A stretch of DNA of 52,967 bases from Mesorhizobium sp. ORS 3359 (GCA_000824845.1 CCNC01000169.1:1-52967), one strand, 5' to 3'. Positions 21,080 to 30,060 are shown, numbered from the stretch's first letter. Numbers and translations: made by a program. The notes: generated by a model not told the origin, from the sequence alone.

Positions 21080-21484
21080 TCAGGTCGCCGGCTCGAAGCG
21101 CAGCGCCACGCCGTTGATGCAATAGCGCAGGCCGGTCGGCGGCGGGCCATCCTCGAAGACATGGCCGAGATGGCTGCCGCAGCGCGAGCAGTGGCATTCG
21201 GTGCGGACCATGCCGTAGCTGCGGTCGACGGTGGTCTCGATCGAGCCCGGGACCGGATCGTTGAAGCTCGGCCAGCCGGTGCCGCTCTCGAATTTCAGCT
21301 TGGATTCGAACAGCGGCTGGTCGCAGCCGACGCAATAGAAAGTGCCGGCGCGCTTCTCATAGAGCAGGGCGCAGCTGCCGGGGCGCTCGGTGGCGTGATT
21401 GCGCATGACGGCATACTGCTCCGGCGTCAGCCGGGCGCGCCACTCGGCATCGGTGCGGGTGACGGGATAGGCGTGGGTGTCCAT
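21080..21484 (-). CDS. msrB: Peptide-methionine (R)-S-oxide reductase MsrB
   Basis: 134 aa. Reduces the R-epimer of oxidised methionine in proteins. Full MsrB pattern: zinc-binding CVGC and CSRCGSHLGHVF, substrate loop FESGTGWPSF, and the catalytic Cys in RYCINGVALRF. ATG 21484 has GAGGAGATTTC upstream, better than the longer frame start at 21523. It stands alone, with its own terminator. Confidence 0.94.
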   Translation of the reverse strand: MDTHAYPVTRTDAEWRARLTPEQYAVMRNHATERPGSCALLYEKRAGTFYCVGCDQPLFESKLKFESGTGWPSFNDPVPGSIETTVDRSYGMVRTECHCSRCGSHLGHVFEDGPPPTGLRYCINGVALRFEPAT

Positions 21485-21577
21485 GAAATCTCCTCGGCCT
21501 TGGCGGCTCGTTGTTGCTTGCAACGGGTATTCGCCGAAACATAGGCCTTTGTTACACTTGCCGCCAGTGAAAGCGGG

Positions 21578-22768
21578 CTAGTGCTTGCGCGACAACTGCC
21601 TGGTCGCGGCTTCCAGCCCGGCGAGCGTCAGCGGGAACATGCGGCCGCCAAAGATCTCGCCGATCATGGCGATCGAGTGCGTGTAGCGCCAGTTCTTCTC
21701 GGCTTCCGGATTCAGCCAGATCGCGTTCGGCCATTGCTGCAAGAGTCGCGTCAGCCACACGCTGCCGGCCTCCGGGTTCCAGTGCTCGACCGAGCCGCCG
21801 GGATGCGCGATCTCGTAGGGGCTCATCGAGGCGTCGCCGACGACGATTACCTTATAATCCGGCCCGTATTTGTGGATCAGGTCGAAGGTCGGGATCGTCT
21901 CGGCAAGCCGGCGGCGGTTGTCCTTCCAGACGCGCTCGTAGAGGCAATTGTGGAAGTAGAAATATTCGAGCTGGCGGAACTCGGCGCGCGCGGCCGAGAA
22001 CAGTTCCTCGACGCCCCGTATATGGTCATCCATCGAGCCGCCGACATCGAAGAACATCAAAAGCTTCACCGCATTGCGCCGCTCGGGCCTGGTCTTGACG
22101 TCGAGATAACCGTGCTCGGCGGTGGCGTGGATGGTGCCGGGCAGGTCGAGCTCTTCCTCGGCGCCCTCGCGCACCCAGCGGCGCAGCCGCTTCAGCGCCA
22201 CCTTGATGTTGCGGGTGCCGAGCTCGACCGTATCGTCGAAATTCCTGAACTCGCGCTTGTCCCAGACCTTTACCGCGCGGCGATGCCGGCTTTCATGCTG
22301 GCCGATGCGCACGCCTTCCGGATTGTAGCCATAGGCGCCAAAAGGCGAGGTGCCGCCGGTGCCGATCCATTTCGAGCCGCCCTGGTGCCGACCCTTCTGC
22401 TCCTCGAGACGCTGCTTCAAGGTTTCCATCAGCTTGTCGAAACCGCCCAAAGCCTCGACCAGCTTTTTCTCTTCGTCGGTCAGGTGCTTTTCCGCCAAAC
22501 GGCGCAGCCATTCCTCCGGGATGTTGGCGACATCGACGGCATCCGGACCGCCAAGCGCCTCGACGCCCTTGAAGACATGCGCGAAGACTTGGTCGAAGCG
22601 GTCGATATGGCGCTCGTCCTTCACCAGCGCCGAGCGCGCGAGGTAATAGAATGCCTCGACGTCATAATCGACCAGCCCGGCTTCCAGCCCCTCCAGCAGC
22701 GACAGATATTCCCTGAGCGAAACGGGAACCCGCGCGGCCTTGAGTTCGAGGAAGAAGGGGATGAACAT
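21578..22768 (-). CDS. CoxE-like von Willebrand factor A domain protein
   Basis: 396 aa. MFIPFFLELKAARVPVSLREYLSLLEGL at the N-terminus and a C-terminal VWA domain with the metal-site motif DVGGS (residues 241-245) mark the CoxE/YehP-type family. Such proteins work with MoxR AAA+ ATPases as metal-insertion or chaperone pairs. The MoxR gene is three genes upstream on the same strand. ATG 22768 follows AAGGGC. The gene is 7 bases from the GNAT gene, so all four form one operon. The client of the chaperone pair is unknown. Confidence 0.87.
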   Translation of the reverse strand: MFIPFFLELKAARVPVSLREYLSLLEGLEAGLVDYDVEAFYYLARSALVKDERHIDRFDQVFAHVFKGVEALGGPDAVDVANIPEEWLRRLAEKHLTDEEKKLVEALGGFDKLMETLKQRLEEQKGRHQGGSKWIGTGGTSPFGAYGYNPEGVRIGQHESRHRRAVKVWDKREFRNFDDTVELGTRNIKVALKRLRRWVREGAEEELDLPGTIHATAEHGYLDVKTRPERRNAVKLLMFFDVGGSMDDHIRGVEELFSAARAEFRQLEYFYFHNCLYERVWKDNRRRLAETIPTFDLIHKYGPDYKVIVVGDASMSPYEIAHPGGSVEHWNPEAGSVWLTRLLQQWPNAIWLNPEAEKNWRYTHSIAMIGEIFGGRMFPLTLAGLEAATRQLSRKH

Positions 22769-22775
22769 CAAGCCC

Positions 22776-23222
22776 TTATAGCAGATCGTATTCGATGAAG
22801 CCCGTGCGGCGCGCCACATGGTCGTAGAGCCGGCGCGCGGTGGCGTTGGTCTCGTGCGTCATCCAGTAGACGTTCTTCACGCCGATCTTGCCGGCCTCGT
22901 CCTGCACGGCTTTGATGAGTGCGGCGCCCACGCCTTTGCCGCGCACCTGAGGGTCCGCGAACAGGTCTTGCAGGTAGCAGTTGTTTTTCTCGGACCAGCC
23001 GGAGCGGTGATAGAGGTAGTGGGTGAGGCCGACAGGCTTGCCGTCGAGCGTGGCAATGAAACCCTTCGGCTCGAACTCGCCGTCCGTGAACAGCCGCTTC
23101 CAGGTGATCGCGTAGACCTCTTCCGGTAGCTTCGTCTCGTAGAAGGTCAGATAGTCGGTCCACAGCCGGCGCCATTCGGCGTGATCGGACTGCGCGAGCG
23201 GGCGGATGGTGATCTCGGACAT
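22776..23222 (-). CDS. GNAT-family N-acetyltransferase
   Basis: 148 aa. Acetyl-CoA binding motif A VRGKGVGAALIKAV (with LQDLFADPQ before) and the late NATARRLYDHVARRTGFIEYDLL are typical of GNAT enzymes. The acceptor substrate is unknown. ATG 23222 follows AGGGAGAAC. It sits between the unknown 110-aa gene and the CoxE-like gene in the MoxR operon, an unusual companion. Confidence 0.87.
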   Translation of the reverse strand: MSEITIRPLAQSDHAEWRRLWTDYLTFYETKLPEEVYAITWKRLFTDGEFEPKGFIATLDGKPVGLTHYLYHRSGWSEKNNCYLQDLFADPQVRGKGVGAALIKAVQDEAGKIGVKNVYWMTHETNATARRLYDHVARRTGFIEYDLL

Positions 23223-23296
23223 CGAATGTTCTCCCTCTTTCGGGTAAGCTTCGACAACACTCGCCGCACCGCAAGGGTCCACGCGAAGGTGATCTT

Positions 23297-23629
23297 CTAA
23301 TCCTGTGCCAGAAGCTGACTCGCAAAGACTTCGAAGCGAGAGGCGTCCTCAAGGGATTCTACGGAGTAGGGCTTAGACGTGTCGACTACGGCGGTCGATC
23401 GACCCGCCCCATCCTGAGTTCGGCCCAACACCATGCAACGCAAGCCGCCAGGGCGCGGATAGGTGCACTGAGCATCCAGCCACTCGCCGGAGACAAGAGC
23501 TTGCTTTTCGCGGAACCTCCATCGACGGCCAAATCGGTCGTCAAACTCGAATTCGACGATGCCTGGCTGCGGGTCGTCGTCGATCCAGCATGTTATCGAA
23601 ACCTGCAGTTCTGCATGTTCTTCAGGCAC
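23297..23629 (-). CDS. Conserved protein of unknown function in the MoxR operon
   Basis: 110 aa, soluble, rich in beta-type residues, with DTSKPYSVESLEDASRFEVF near the C-terminus. It starts at GTG 23629, two bases after the MoxR stop, so it is co-translated with MoxR. It looks like a widespread family of short proteobacterial proteins without known function; I cannot name it. Possible roles: adaptor for MoxR, or an unrelated passenger. Confidence 0.65.
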   Translation of the reverse strand: MPEEHAELQVSITCWIDDDPQPGIVEFEFDDRFGRRWRFREKQALVSGEWLDAQCTYPRPGGLRCMVLGRTQDGAGRSTAVVDTSKPYSVESLEDASRFEVFASQLLAQD

Positions 23630-23631
23630 GT

Positions 23632-24471
<840 letters not shown>

Positions 24472-24634
24472 CTTTTCTCCTGGCTATTTTGCGGCGACCG
24501 TAAGGAGCCACGCGCATGCGCGCAAGCTTCGAAGCCAAAGCGGTCCGACTTGGCGATAGCCGACCAAGCAAATAACGCTCAAACGCCCATCCGTTTCTCT
24601 GGCGCTCGGCCACCCACCGGCCTATATTTGCTTT

Positions 24635-24785
24635 CGGCGGTCTGCGCTTCCCGGCAGGAGAAACTTATCCCCGGGGCCTTATCGATCCTTAGGGAGCTGT
24701 CCCTGGGAAGACCCGTGGGTTTTCTCACACGGCGCCCACCTACTTTGTAGGCACCCGGGATCGACCTCTCCACCGGTTGTGTGGA
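24635..24785 (+). ncRNA. ssrS: 6S RNA
   Basis: Located directly upstream of fthC (ygfA), as in many proteobacteria. The stretch GGTCTGCGCTTCCCGG at 24640-24655 can pair with CCGGGATCGACC (24755-24766), and the middle folds as a long arm (CCCCGGGG, GGGAGCTGTCCC, ACCCGTGGGT). CACACGGCGCCCACCTAC near the 3' side is a sequence I associate with alphaproteobacterial 6S RNA. A -10-like TATATT at 24623-24628 puts the start near 24635. 6S RNA mimics an open promoter and sequesters sigma70 RNA polymerase in stationary phase. Both ends are estimates. Confidence 0.78.
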
Positions 24786-24932
24786 TCGTCACTTTACCGA
24801 AAAGGCCATCTTTGGCGGATTTTGTCGTCGCGCCGTTTTGTGCGGTGCTCACGAACAAAAAAGTTCGCTCCGCTCCTCCAAAACGTCGCTCCTAAAACTC
24901 CATCCAAATCTGACCTTTTCTAGCGTCGCAGA

Positions 24933-25520
24933 ATGACCTCATCCAAAGATCTGAAGAAACAGCTTCGCAAGGAAGCGCTTGCGCGCCGCGATGCGCTCGA
25001 CGAATTCTGGCGCGTCGAGATCGCGCTCGAAATGGCCGAGACCGCGAAGGAAAGAATCGACTTCGAGCCCGGCTGCATCGTCTCCGGCTTCTGGCCGATG
25101 CGCTCGGAGGTCGATGTGCGGCCGCTGATGTTCGCGCTGCGCGAGAAGGGCGCCAGGCTCTGCCTGCCGGCGATCCTCGACAAGACCACGATCGTCTTCC
25201 GCGAGCTGGTGCGCGGCGCGCCGATGGTCGAGATGGGCTTCGGCACTGTCGGGCCGCATGAAGAGGCGGAAGTGCTCGACCCGACGCTGATGCTGGTGCC
25301 GCTCGCCGCCTTCGACGGCCGCGGCCACCGCATCGGCTACGGCGCCGGCTATTACGACCGGGCGATCGCCAGGCTGGCCGGCAAGGGCATCACGCCGAGG
25401 CTGATCGGCATCGCCTTCGACTGCCAGGAAGTCGAGCGGGTGCCGGAAGAGAATCATGACGTCATCATTCCGGAAATACTGACCGAGAGCGGGTTGCGCC
25501 GGTTCACGCCGGAATTGTAG
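24933..25520 (+). CDS. fthC: 5-formyltetrahydrofolate cyclo-ligase
   Basis: 195 aa. ATP-dependent conversion of 5-formyl-THF to 5,10-methenyl-THF. Family features: KKQLRKEALARRDAL at the start, MRSEVDVRPLM, and the nucleotide-binding RIGYGAGYYDRAIARL. Downstream of the 6S RNA, the classical ssrS-ygfA arrangement; processing from a longer 6S transcript is possible. ATG 24933 follows a weak site. Confidence 0.92.
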   Translation: MTSSKDLKKQLRKEALARRDALDEFWRVEIALEMAETAKERIDFEPGCIVSGFWPMRSEVDVRPLMFALREKGARLCLPAILDKTTIVFRELVRGAPMVEMGFGTVGPHEEAEVLDPTLMLVPLAAFDGRGHRIGYGAGYYDRAIARLAGKGITPRLIGIAFDCQEVERVPEENHDVIIPEILTESGLRRFTPEL

Positions 25521-25538
25521 AAATGTGTTTGAAAAAAC

Positions 25539-25564
25539 GCATGATCTTTTGCGGAGAGTCATGC
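25539..25564. repeat. Degenerate GCATGATC-type intergenic palindrome
   Basis: GCATGA and TCATGC arms around TCTTTTGCGGAGAG, between fthC and the phosphodiesterase gene. Similar to the rhizobial GCATGATC...GATCATGC intergenic repeats; a related copy is at 39766-39813. Confidence 0.45.
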
Positions 25565-25600
25565 AGCTTTTTGCTTGGCAGACTTTCGACATAGGATCGC

Positions 25601-26425
25601 ATGAGACTCCTCTTCCTTGGCGACATGGTGGGCAAAACAGGGCGCACGGCGGTTTGGGAACAGCTGCCGGGGCTGATTTCCGACTTCAGGCTCGACTTCG
25701 TCATCGTCAATGGCGAGAACGCCGCCGGCGGCTTCGGCATCACCGAGGAGATATTTCGCGAGACGCTCTCGGCGGGCGCGGATGTCGTCACCACCGGCAA
25801 CCATGTCTGGGACCAGCGCGATGCGCTGATCTTCGCGCCGCGCGAGGAGCGTTTCTTGCGGCCCTCCAATTTTCCCAAGGGCACGCCCGGGCGCGGCTCT
25901 GGCGTCTATATCGCCCGCAACGGCGCCCGCGTGCTGGTCGCCAACATCATGGGCCGCGTCTTCATGCACCCGGAGCTGGACGATCCGTTCCAGGCCGGCG
26001 AGCGGGAGTTGGCCGCCTGTCCGCTCGGCGAGCAGGCCGATGCGGCGATCGTCGATTTCCATGCCGAGGCGACCTCGGAGAAAATGTGCTTCGCGCATTT
26101 TGTCGACGGCCGCGCCAGCCTGGTGGTGGGCACGCATACGCATCAGCCGACCGCCGATCATCAGATCCTCAACGGTGGCACCGCCTATATCTCGGACGCC
26201 GGAATGTGCGGCGATTACGATTCCTCGCTTGGCATGGACAAGGAAGAGCCGCTCAATCGGTTTCTTTCCAAGGTGCCGAAAGGCCGCTTCGAGGCGGCGA
26301 CCGGACCGGCGACATTGTGCGGCGTTGGCGTCGACATTTCCGACCGCACCGGGCTTGCCGAGAAAATCGCGCCGTTTCGTCGCGGGCCTCGGCTGGAAGA
26401 AACGGTGCCGTCTTTCTGGTCGTGA
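25601..26425 (+). CDS. YmdB-family (TIGR00282) metallophosphoesterase
   Basis: 274 aa. MRLLFLGDMVGKTGR, VNGENAAGGFG, TTGNHVWDQR and GTHTHQPTAD are the metal-ligand motifs of the YmdB family, whose characterised members hydrolyse cyclic nucleotides such as 2',3'-cAMP. Two-metal centre ligands Asp8, Glu/Asn and His are present. The cellular role in rhizobia is not known. ATG 25601, 80 bases after fthC; TerC follows 70 bases later on the same strand. Confidence 0.9.
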   Translation: MRLLFLGDMVGKTGRTAVWEQLPGLISDFRLDFVIVNGENAAGGFGITEEIFRETLSAGADVVTTGNHVWDQRDALIFAPREERFLRPSNFPKGTPGRGSGVYIARNGARVLVANIMGRVFMHPELDDPFQAGERELAACPLGEQADAAIVDFHAEATSEKMCFAHFVDGRASLVVGTHTHQPTADHQILNGGTAYISDAGMCGDYDSSLGMDKEEPLNRFLSKVPKGRFEAATGPATLCGVGVDISDRTGLAEKIAPFRRGPRLEETVPSFWS

Positions 26426-26495
26426 CATTGATATAGGCGAGGTCAGTGCCTAACTGGCGACGAAACTGCTCTAGATCGTAGAGGGGACGACCTCC

Positions 26496-27260
26496 ATGCA
26501 GCTTGTCGAATTCCTGGCTCCGCACCTTGCCTTTGTTTCCGATCCGACCGCCTGGATCGCGCTTTTTACGCTGGTGGTGCTCGAGATCGTGCTCGGCATC
26601 GACAATCTGATCTTCATCTCGATCCTGACCAACAAGCTGCCGGAAGCGCAACGCGCCCGCGCCCGCCGGCTGGGCATCTCGGCGGCTCTCATCATGCGCC
26701 TCATCCTGCTCGCCACCATCTCGATCATCGTGCAACTGACGGCGCCGGTGTTCACCGCGTTTGGCCACGGCTTTTCCTGGCGCGACCTGATCCTGATCGC
26801 CGGCGGCCTGTTCCTGGTCTGGAAGGCCACCAAGGAAATCCATCACACGGTCGACCCGCAGGACCACCAGGACACGATGGTGGGTACGCTGCAGCTGAGC
26901 CTTGCCGGCGCGATCTTCCAGATCCTGCTGCTCGACCTCGTCTTCTCGATCGATTCCATCATCACCGCCGTCGGCATGACCGACGAGATCGCCATCATGT
27001 ATATCGCCGTGATCGTGGCGGTGAGCGTGATGATGCTCGCGGCGACGCCGCTCGCCAATTTCATCGCCAGGAACCCCTCCATCGTCATGCTGGCGCTGGG
27101 CTTCCTGCTGATGATCGGCATGACGCTGATCGCCGACGGCATGGGCTATCATGTGCCCAAGGGCTACATCTACGCGGCGATGGGCTTCTCGGCGCTGGTC
27201 GAGGGCCTCAACATGCTGGCGCGGAATCGCAAGAAGCAGGGATCTGGCGGCGGGCATTGA
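26496..27260 (+). CDS. TerC-family integral membrane protein
   Basis: 254 aa with about seven membrane helices. The acidic pairs in LEIVLGIDNLIFISIL and LLDLVFSIDSIITAVGMT are the TerC signature. Relatives are linked to manganese efflux during protein secretion and to tellurite resistance; the metal here is unknown. ATG 26496 is the first start after a spacer that carries CTGCTCTAGA, a fragment resembling rhizobial repeats. Confidence 0.9.
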   Translation: MQLVEFLAPHLAFVSDPTAWIALFTLVVLEIVLGIDNLIFISILTNKLPEAQRARARRLGISAALIMRLILLATISIIVQLTAPVFTAFGHGFSWRDLILIAGGLFLVWKATKEIHHTVDPQDHQDTMVGTLQLSLAGAIFQILLLDLVFSIDSIITAVGMTDEIAIMYIAVIVAVSVMMLAATPLANFIARNPSIVMLALGFLLMIGMTLIADGMGYHVPKGYIYAAMGFSALVEGLNMLARNRKKQGSGGGH

Positions 27261-27308
27261 TGGTGGCAACCTGGCCGGCAGCGTGCGGCTGTCGCTCCCG
27301 CCGCAGGA

Positions 27309-27791
27309 TCATTTGCTTTCCGACGTCGGCAGTTCACCGCGCATTTCGCTGGGATAGAACCCTTCGCGCAGATTGATGCCGTACTCGACGTAAGCCTTCA
27401 TGCAAGACAGCATCTGCGACCAGCCCTCGCAATTGCCGTAGGATGATTTGCGGCCGGCCTCGTCCTCGCGCCATCCGCTTTCGGCAATGGTGATGAAGGT
27501 GCCGCCGTCATCCAGGGCTTCGAAGCTCATTTCGATCGTGGTCTTGTAAGCCGGTACAACGCCAGGGCCGCTGCCATCCCAGCGCAGCACGATGCGCTCG
27601 TTGGGCACCACTTCATCGACCTCGACGGGCACGGTCTTCCACCATGTGACCGTGGTGCCGGGGACCAGCGGCGCCGAGGCGCCGCCAAGCGTCGTAAAAT
27701 ACCCGCTGAGCTTCGTCGGGTTGACCACCGCGTCGAAGACCTCGGCGACCGGTTTGCCGATGCGTCCGGAAATCCTGAATCCAAGGGACAT
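27309..27791 (-). CDS. SRPBCC (AHSA1-like) protein
   Basis: 160 aa. Activator of Hsp90 ATPase homologue 1-like/START-type fold: FRISGRIGKPVAEVFDAVVNPTKLSGYF at the N-terminus and the long C-terminal helix GWSQMLSCMKAYVEYG. ATG 27791 has AAGGAG nine bases upstream; the GTG two codons earlier is too close to it. Divergent from an ArsR regulator, a very common pair in which the regulator represses the SRPBCC gene. The ligand is unknown. Confidence 0.86.
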   Translation of the reverse strand: MSLGFRISGRIGKPVAEVFDAVVNPTKLSGYFTTLGGASAPLVPGTTVTWWKTVPVEVDEVVPNERIVLRWDGSGPGVVPAYKTTIEMSFEALDDGGTFITIAESGWREDEAGRKSSYGNCEGWSQMLSCMKAYVEYGINLREGFYPSEMRGELPTSESK

Positions 27792-27807
27792 ATCCACAGC
27801 TCCTTCC

Positions 27808-27836
27808 TTGCTCAGTAGAAGGATATGTTATATAAA
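27808..27836 (+). promoter_or_regulatory. Candidate promoter of the ArsR gene (leaderless)
   Basis: TTGCTC (27808-27813), 17-bp spacer, TATAAA (27831-27836). The expected transcription start, seven bases on, is the A of ATG 27843. Confidence 0.5.
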
Positions 27837-27844
27837 CATAACAT
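27825..27844. promoter_or_regulatory. ArsR operator palindrome
   Basis: ATGTTAT-N6-ATAACAT, perfect arms, overlapping the -10 and the first codon of the ArsR gene. A likely autoregulatory and divergent operator. Confidence 0.65.
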
Positions 27845-28166
27845 GTCAAGCCAAACCGCGGACGACCATGTTTTCAAGGCCTTGGCGCATCCGCGCCGGC
27901 GCGAATTGCTGGATCGCCTGAAGGATCAGCCGCAGACCACCGGCGCGCTTTGCGAGGCGTTTCCGGACATGGACCGCTGCACGGTGATGATGCATCTGAA
28001 AGTGCTGGAGGAGGCCGACCTGGTGGTTGCGAGGCGCGAGGGACGCGAGCGTTGGAACCATCTCAATGCCTTGCCGATCAAGCAGATCCACGATCGCTGG
28101 ATCAGCCAGTATGCCGGCCACGCGATCAGCATTCTCGACCGGTTGAAGTCCGATCTCGAGAGCTGA
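27843..28166 (+). CDS. ArsR-family transcriptional regulator
   Basis: 107 aa from ATG 27843. Winged HTH of the ArsR/SmtB fold (FKALAHPRRRELLDRLKDQPQTTGALCEAF; CTVMMHLKVLEEADLVVARREGRERWNHLN), the subgroup paired with SRPBCC genes. It has no obvious metal-binding CxC motif. ATG 27825 is an alternative in-frame start (113 aa), but it lies within the palindrome. No Shine-Dalgarno fits 27843, consistent with a leaderless message. Confidence 0.86.
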   Translation: MSSQTADDHVFKALAHPRRRELLDRLKDQPQTTGALCEAFPDMDRCTVMMHLKVLEEADLVVARREGRERWNHLNALPIKQIHDRWISQYAGHAISILDRLKSDLES

Positions 28167-28369
28167 GCGGCCTCTCCGGCGCCGGAGCTACGGCGCGTCT
28201 GGACGAATTGAGCCGATTTATCTATAAGCCGGCCATTCCGACAGAGAGCGCCGCGTGCCTTCGCAGGCATGCCTGGAGCGTTCTGAAAATTTGAATTCGA
28301 GCAATTTGCGGATGGCGAGGTGATCTCATCTCGCTCCGCGGTGCTCTAGCCGAACACGACAGGGGTGCC

Positions 28370-29119
28370 ATGGCTGGCCATTCGCAATTTAAGAACATCA
28401 TGCACCGCAAGGGCCGTCAGGACGCGGTGCGGTCGAAAATGTTTTCCAAGCTGGCGCGCGAAATCACCGTCGCGGCCAAGACCGGTACGCCGGACCCGGC
28501 GATGAACCCGAGGCTTCGCCTTGCGGTGCAGAACGCCAAGGCCGTGTCGATGCCGAAGGACAACATCCAGCGCGCCATCAACAAGGCTTCCGCGGGCGAC
28601 GGCGAGAACTACGAAGCCGTGCGCTACGAGGGCTATGGCCCGGGCGGCGTGGCGCTGATTGTCGAGGCGCTGACCGACAACCGCAACCGCTCCGCCTCCA
28701 ATGTGCGCGCCGCCTTCACCAAGGCCGGCGGGGCGCTCGGCGAAACCGGCTCGGTGTCCTTCATGTGGAACCGCGTCGGCGAAATCTACTATCCGGCTTC
28801 GGCCGGCAGCGCTGACAAGGTGATGGAAGCCGCGATCGAGGCGGGCGCCGACGATGTCGAGTCCGATGAGGAAGGCCACACCATCTATTGCAGCTTCGAA
28901 AATATGGGCGAAGTGTCGAAATCGCTTGAAGCGGCGCTCGGCGAGGCTGAATCGGTCAAGCCGATCTGGCAGCCGCAGAACAACGTCCCGGTCGACGAAG
29001 AGCGGGCGCAGTCGCTGATGAAGCTGGTCGCCACGCTCGAGGATGACGACGACGTGCAGAGCGTCTATGCCAATTTCGAAGTCGACGACGAGACGATGGC
29101 CAAGCTCAGCGCGGCCTGA
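28370..29119 (+). CDS. yebC: YebC/PmpR-family transcriptional regulator (DUF28)
   Basis: 249 aa, full length. MAGHSQFKNIMHRKGRQDAVRSKMFSKL and the DNNRNRSASNVRAAFTKAGGALGETGSVSFMW block are diagnostic. Family members are described as transcription regulators (PmpR) or as factors that help ribosomes at polyproline stalls. In many proteobacteria yebC precedes ruvC; here ruvCAB is over 20 kb away. ATG 28370 follows AGGGGTGCC. The 203 bases upstream (28167-28369) contain nothing I can name. Confidence 0.93.
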   Translation: MAGHSQFKNIMHRKGRQDAVRSKMFSKLAREITVAAKTGTPDPAMNPRLRLAVQNAKAVSMPKDNIQRAINKASAGDGENYEAVRYEGYGPGGVALIVEALTDNRNRSASNVRAAFTKAGGALGETGSVSFMWNRVGEIYYPASAGSADKVMEAAIEAGADDVESDEEGHTIYCSFENMGEVSKSLEAALGEAESVKPIWQPQNNVPVDEERAQSLMKLVATLEDDDDVQSVYANFEVDDETMAKLSAA

Positions 29120-29158
29120 CCGGCAACGCGATCCGATATGAGCGAAGCTCAATCTCGT

Positions 29159-29470
29159 ATGAGCGACAAGCCGCTTCCTGTCATCCGCATCACCTATTGC
29201 ACGCAGTGCCAATGGCTGTTGCGTGCCGGCTGGATGGCGCAGGAGCTGCTGTCCACCTTCGGCACCGATCTCGGCGAGGTGACGCTGGTGCCGGGCACCG
29301 GCGGCATCTTCACCATTTCCTGCAACGATCGGCTGATCTGGGACCGCCAGCGCGACGGCGGCTTTCCGGATGCGGCGAAGCTGAAGCAACTGGTCCGCGA
29401 CGTCATCGATCCGGACCGGGATCTGGGCCACTCTGACCGCAAAACCCACAAGAAGACCGACCCCGCCTGA
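29159..29470 (+). CDS. SelT/SelW/SelH-family Rdx protein
   Basis: 103 aa from ATG 29159 (29138 is an in-frame alternative). Thioredoxin-like Rdx protein with the redox pair in YCTQCQW; bacterial versions use Cys-x-x-Cys where animals have selenocysteine. The end of the family pattern, GTGGIFTISCNDRLIWDRQRDGGFPDAAKLKQLVRD, is complete. Substrate unknown. The stop codon lies in the loop of the terminator hairpin. It follows yebC by about 40 bases and may be co-transcribed. Confidence 0.88.
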   Translation: MSDKPLPVIRITYCTQCQWLLRAGWMAQELLSTFGTDLGEVTLVPGTGGIFTISCNDRLIWDRQRDGGFPDAAKLKQLVRDVIDPDRDLGHSDRKTHKKTDPA

Positions 29471-29483
29471 GGCGGGGTTTTTT
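29461..29483 (+). terminator. Terminator whose loop is the stop codon
   Basis: CCCCGCC-TGA-GGCGGGG followed by six T. The loop TGA is the stop codon of the SelW-like gene, so the 5' arm is coding. Confidence 0.92.
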
Positions 29484-29501
29484 GCATTGCGGTTGCGTAT
29501 C

Positions 29502-29978
29502 TCAGATCAATGCCATGATGAAGCAGGCCATCGACACGATGGCGGTGACGGTGCGGACGTGGTTCCACATCACCCATTGGCTCAGATGGTTCGCCCAGAC
29601 GGCGGCGCCGTTGGAGCTCTGCGGATCGACGGCGGCTAAAGCGTCGTTGAGCGGAACGTTGAAGACCATGGTCACGATCGGATTGCCGACGAAATAGATC
29701 ACGGCGCCGGCAAGCAGCCAGTATGAGCCGGACTGGCTCCAGCCGAAGAGAACGGCGGCAATCAACACTAGGCAGATGACGCCGGTGCCGAACAGCGCCG
29801 TCATGAAGACCGGCGTGATCACCGTGACATTGATCGAATTCATCGCCGCGATGCCGCTAGGGACGGGCAGCCGCGCGAGTGCCGCCATGACGAAATTGGA
29901 AAAGGCGAAGAACACGCCGCCGACCACGCCGGAGCCGATCGCGGCGATGAAGGTGAGGGTGGGGAGAAGTTTCATCAT
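29502..29978 (-). CDS. DUF1772 membrane protein
   Basis: 158 aa with four hydrophobic segments (LPTLTFIAAIGSGVVGGVFFAFSNFVMAAL; VFMTALFGTGVICLVLIAAVLFG; WLLAGAVIYFVGNPIVTMVFNVPLND; TVTAIVSMACFIMALI). The pattern VFFAFSNFVM and NVPLND is that of DUF1772/anthrone-oxygenase-like proteins. ATG 29978 follows GGAG. Divergent from a TetR regulator with two palindromes between them, so it is likely the repressor's target; an inducer is not evident. Confidence 0.87.
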   Translation of the reverse strand: MMKLLPTLTFIAAIGSGVVGGVFFAFSNFVMAALARLPVPSGIAAMNSINVTVITPVFMTALFGTGVICLVLIAAVLFGWSQSGSYWLLAGAVIYFVGNPIVTMVFNVPLNDALAAVDPQSSNGAAVWANHLSQWVMWNHVRTVTAIVSMACFIMALI

Positions 29979-30004
29979 CTCAGTTGGCTCCAGATGTCGG
30001 TTGG

Positions 30005-30037
30005 TTTGCAAATGTGATAAATCCTCACATTTGCAAA
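30005..30037. promoter_or_regulatory. TetR operator 1
   Basis: Perfect 13-bp inverted repeat TTTGCAAATGTGA-N7-TCACATTTGCAAA between the DUF1772 and TetR genes. Confidence 0.82.
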
Positions 30038-30060
30038 ACGTGATAAGCCCTCGTATTTTG
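30034..30060. promoter_or_regulatory. TetR operator 2
   Basis: Imperfect inverted repeat CAAAACG...CGTATTTTG with the same GTGATAA..CC.TC core as operator 1, which it overlaps by four bases. Confidence 0.65.

Noticed and set aside
23297..23629. Immunity or antitoxin protein in the MoxR operon
   Set aside because: It is small and acidic, but there is no toxin-like partner; its translational link is to a chaperone ATPase.
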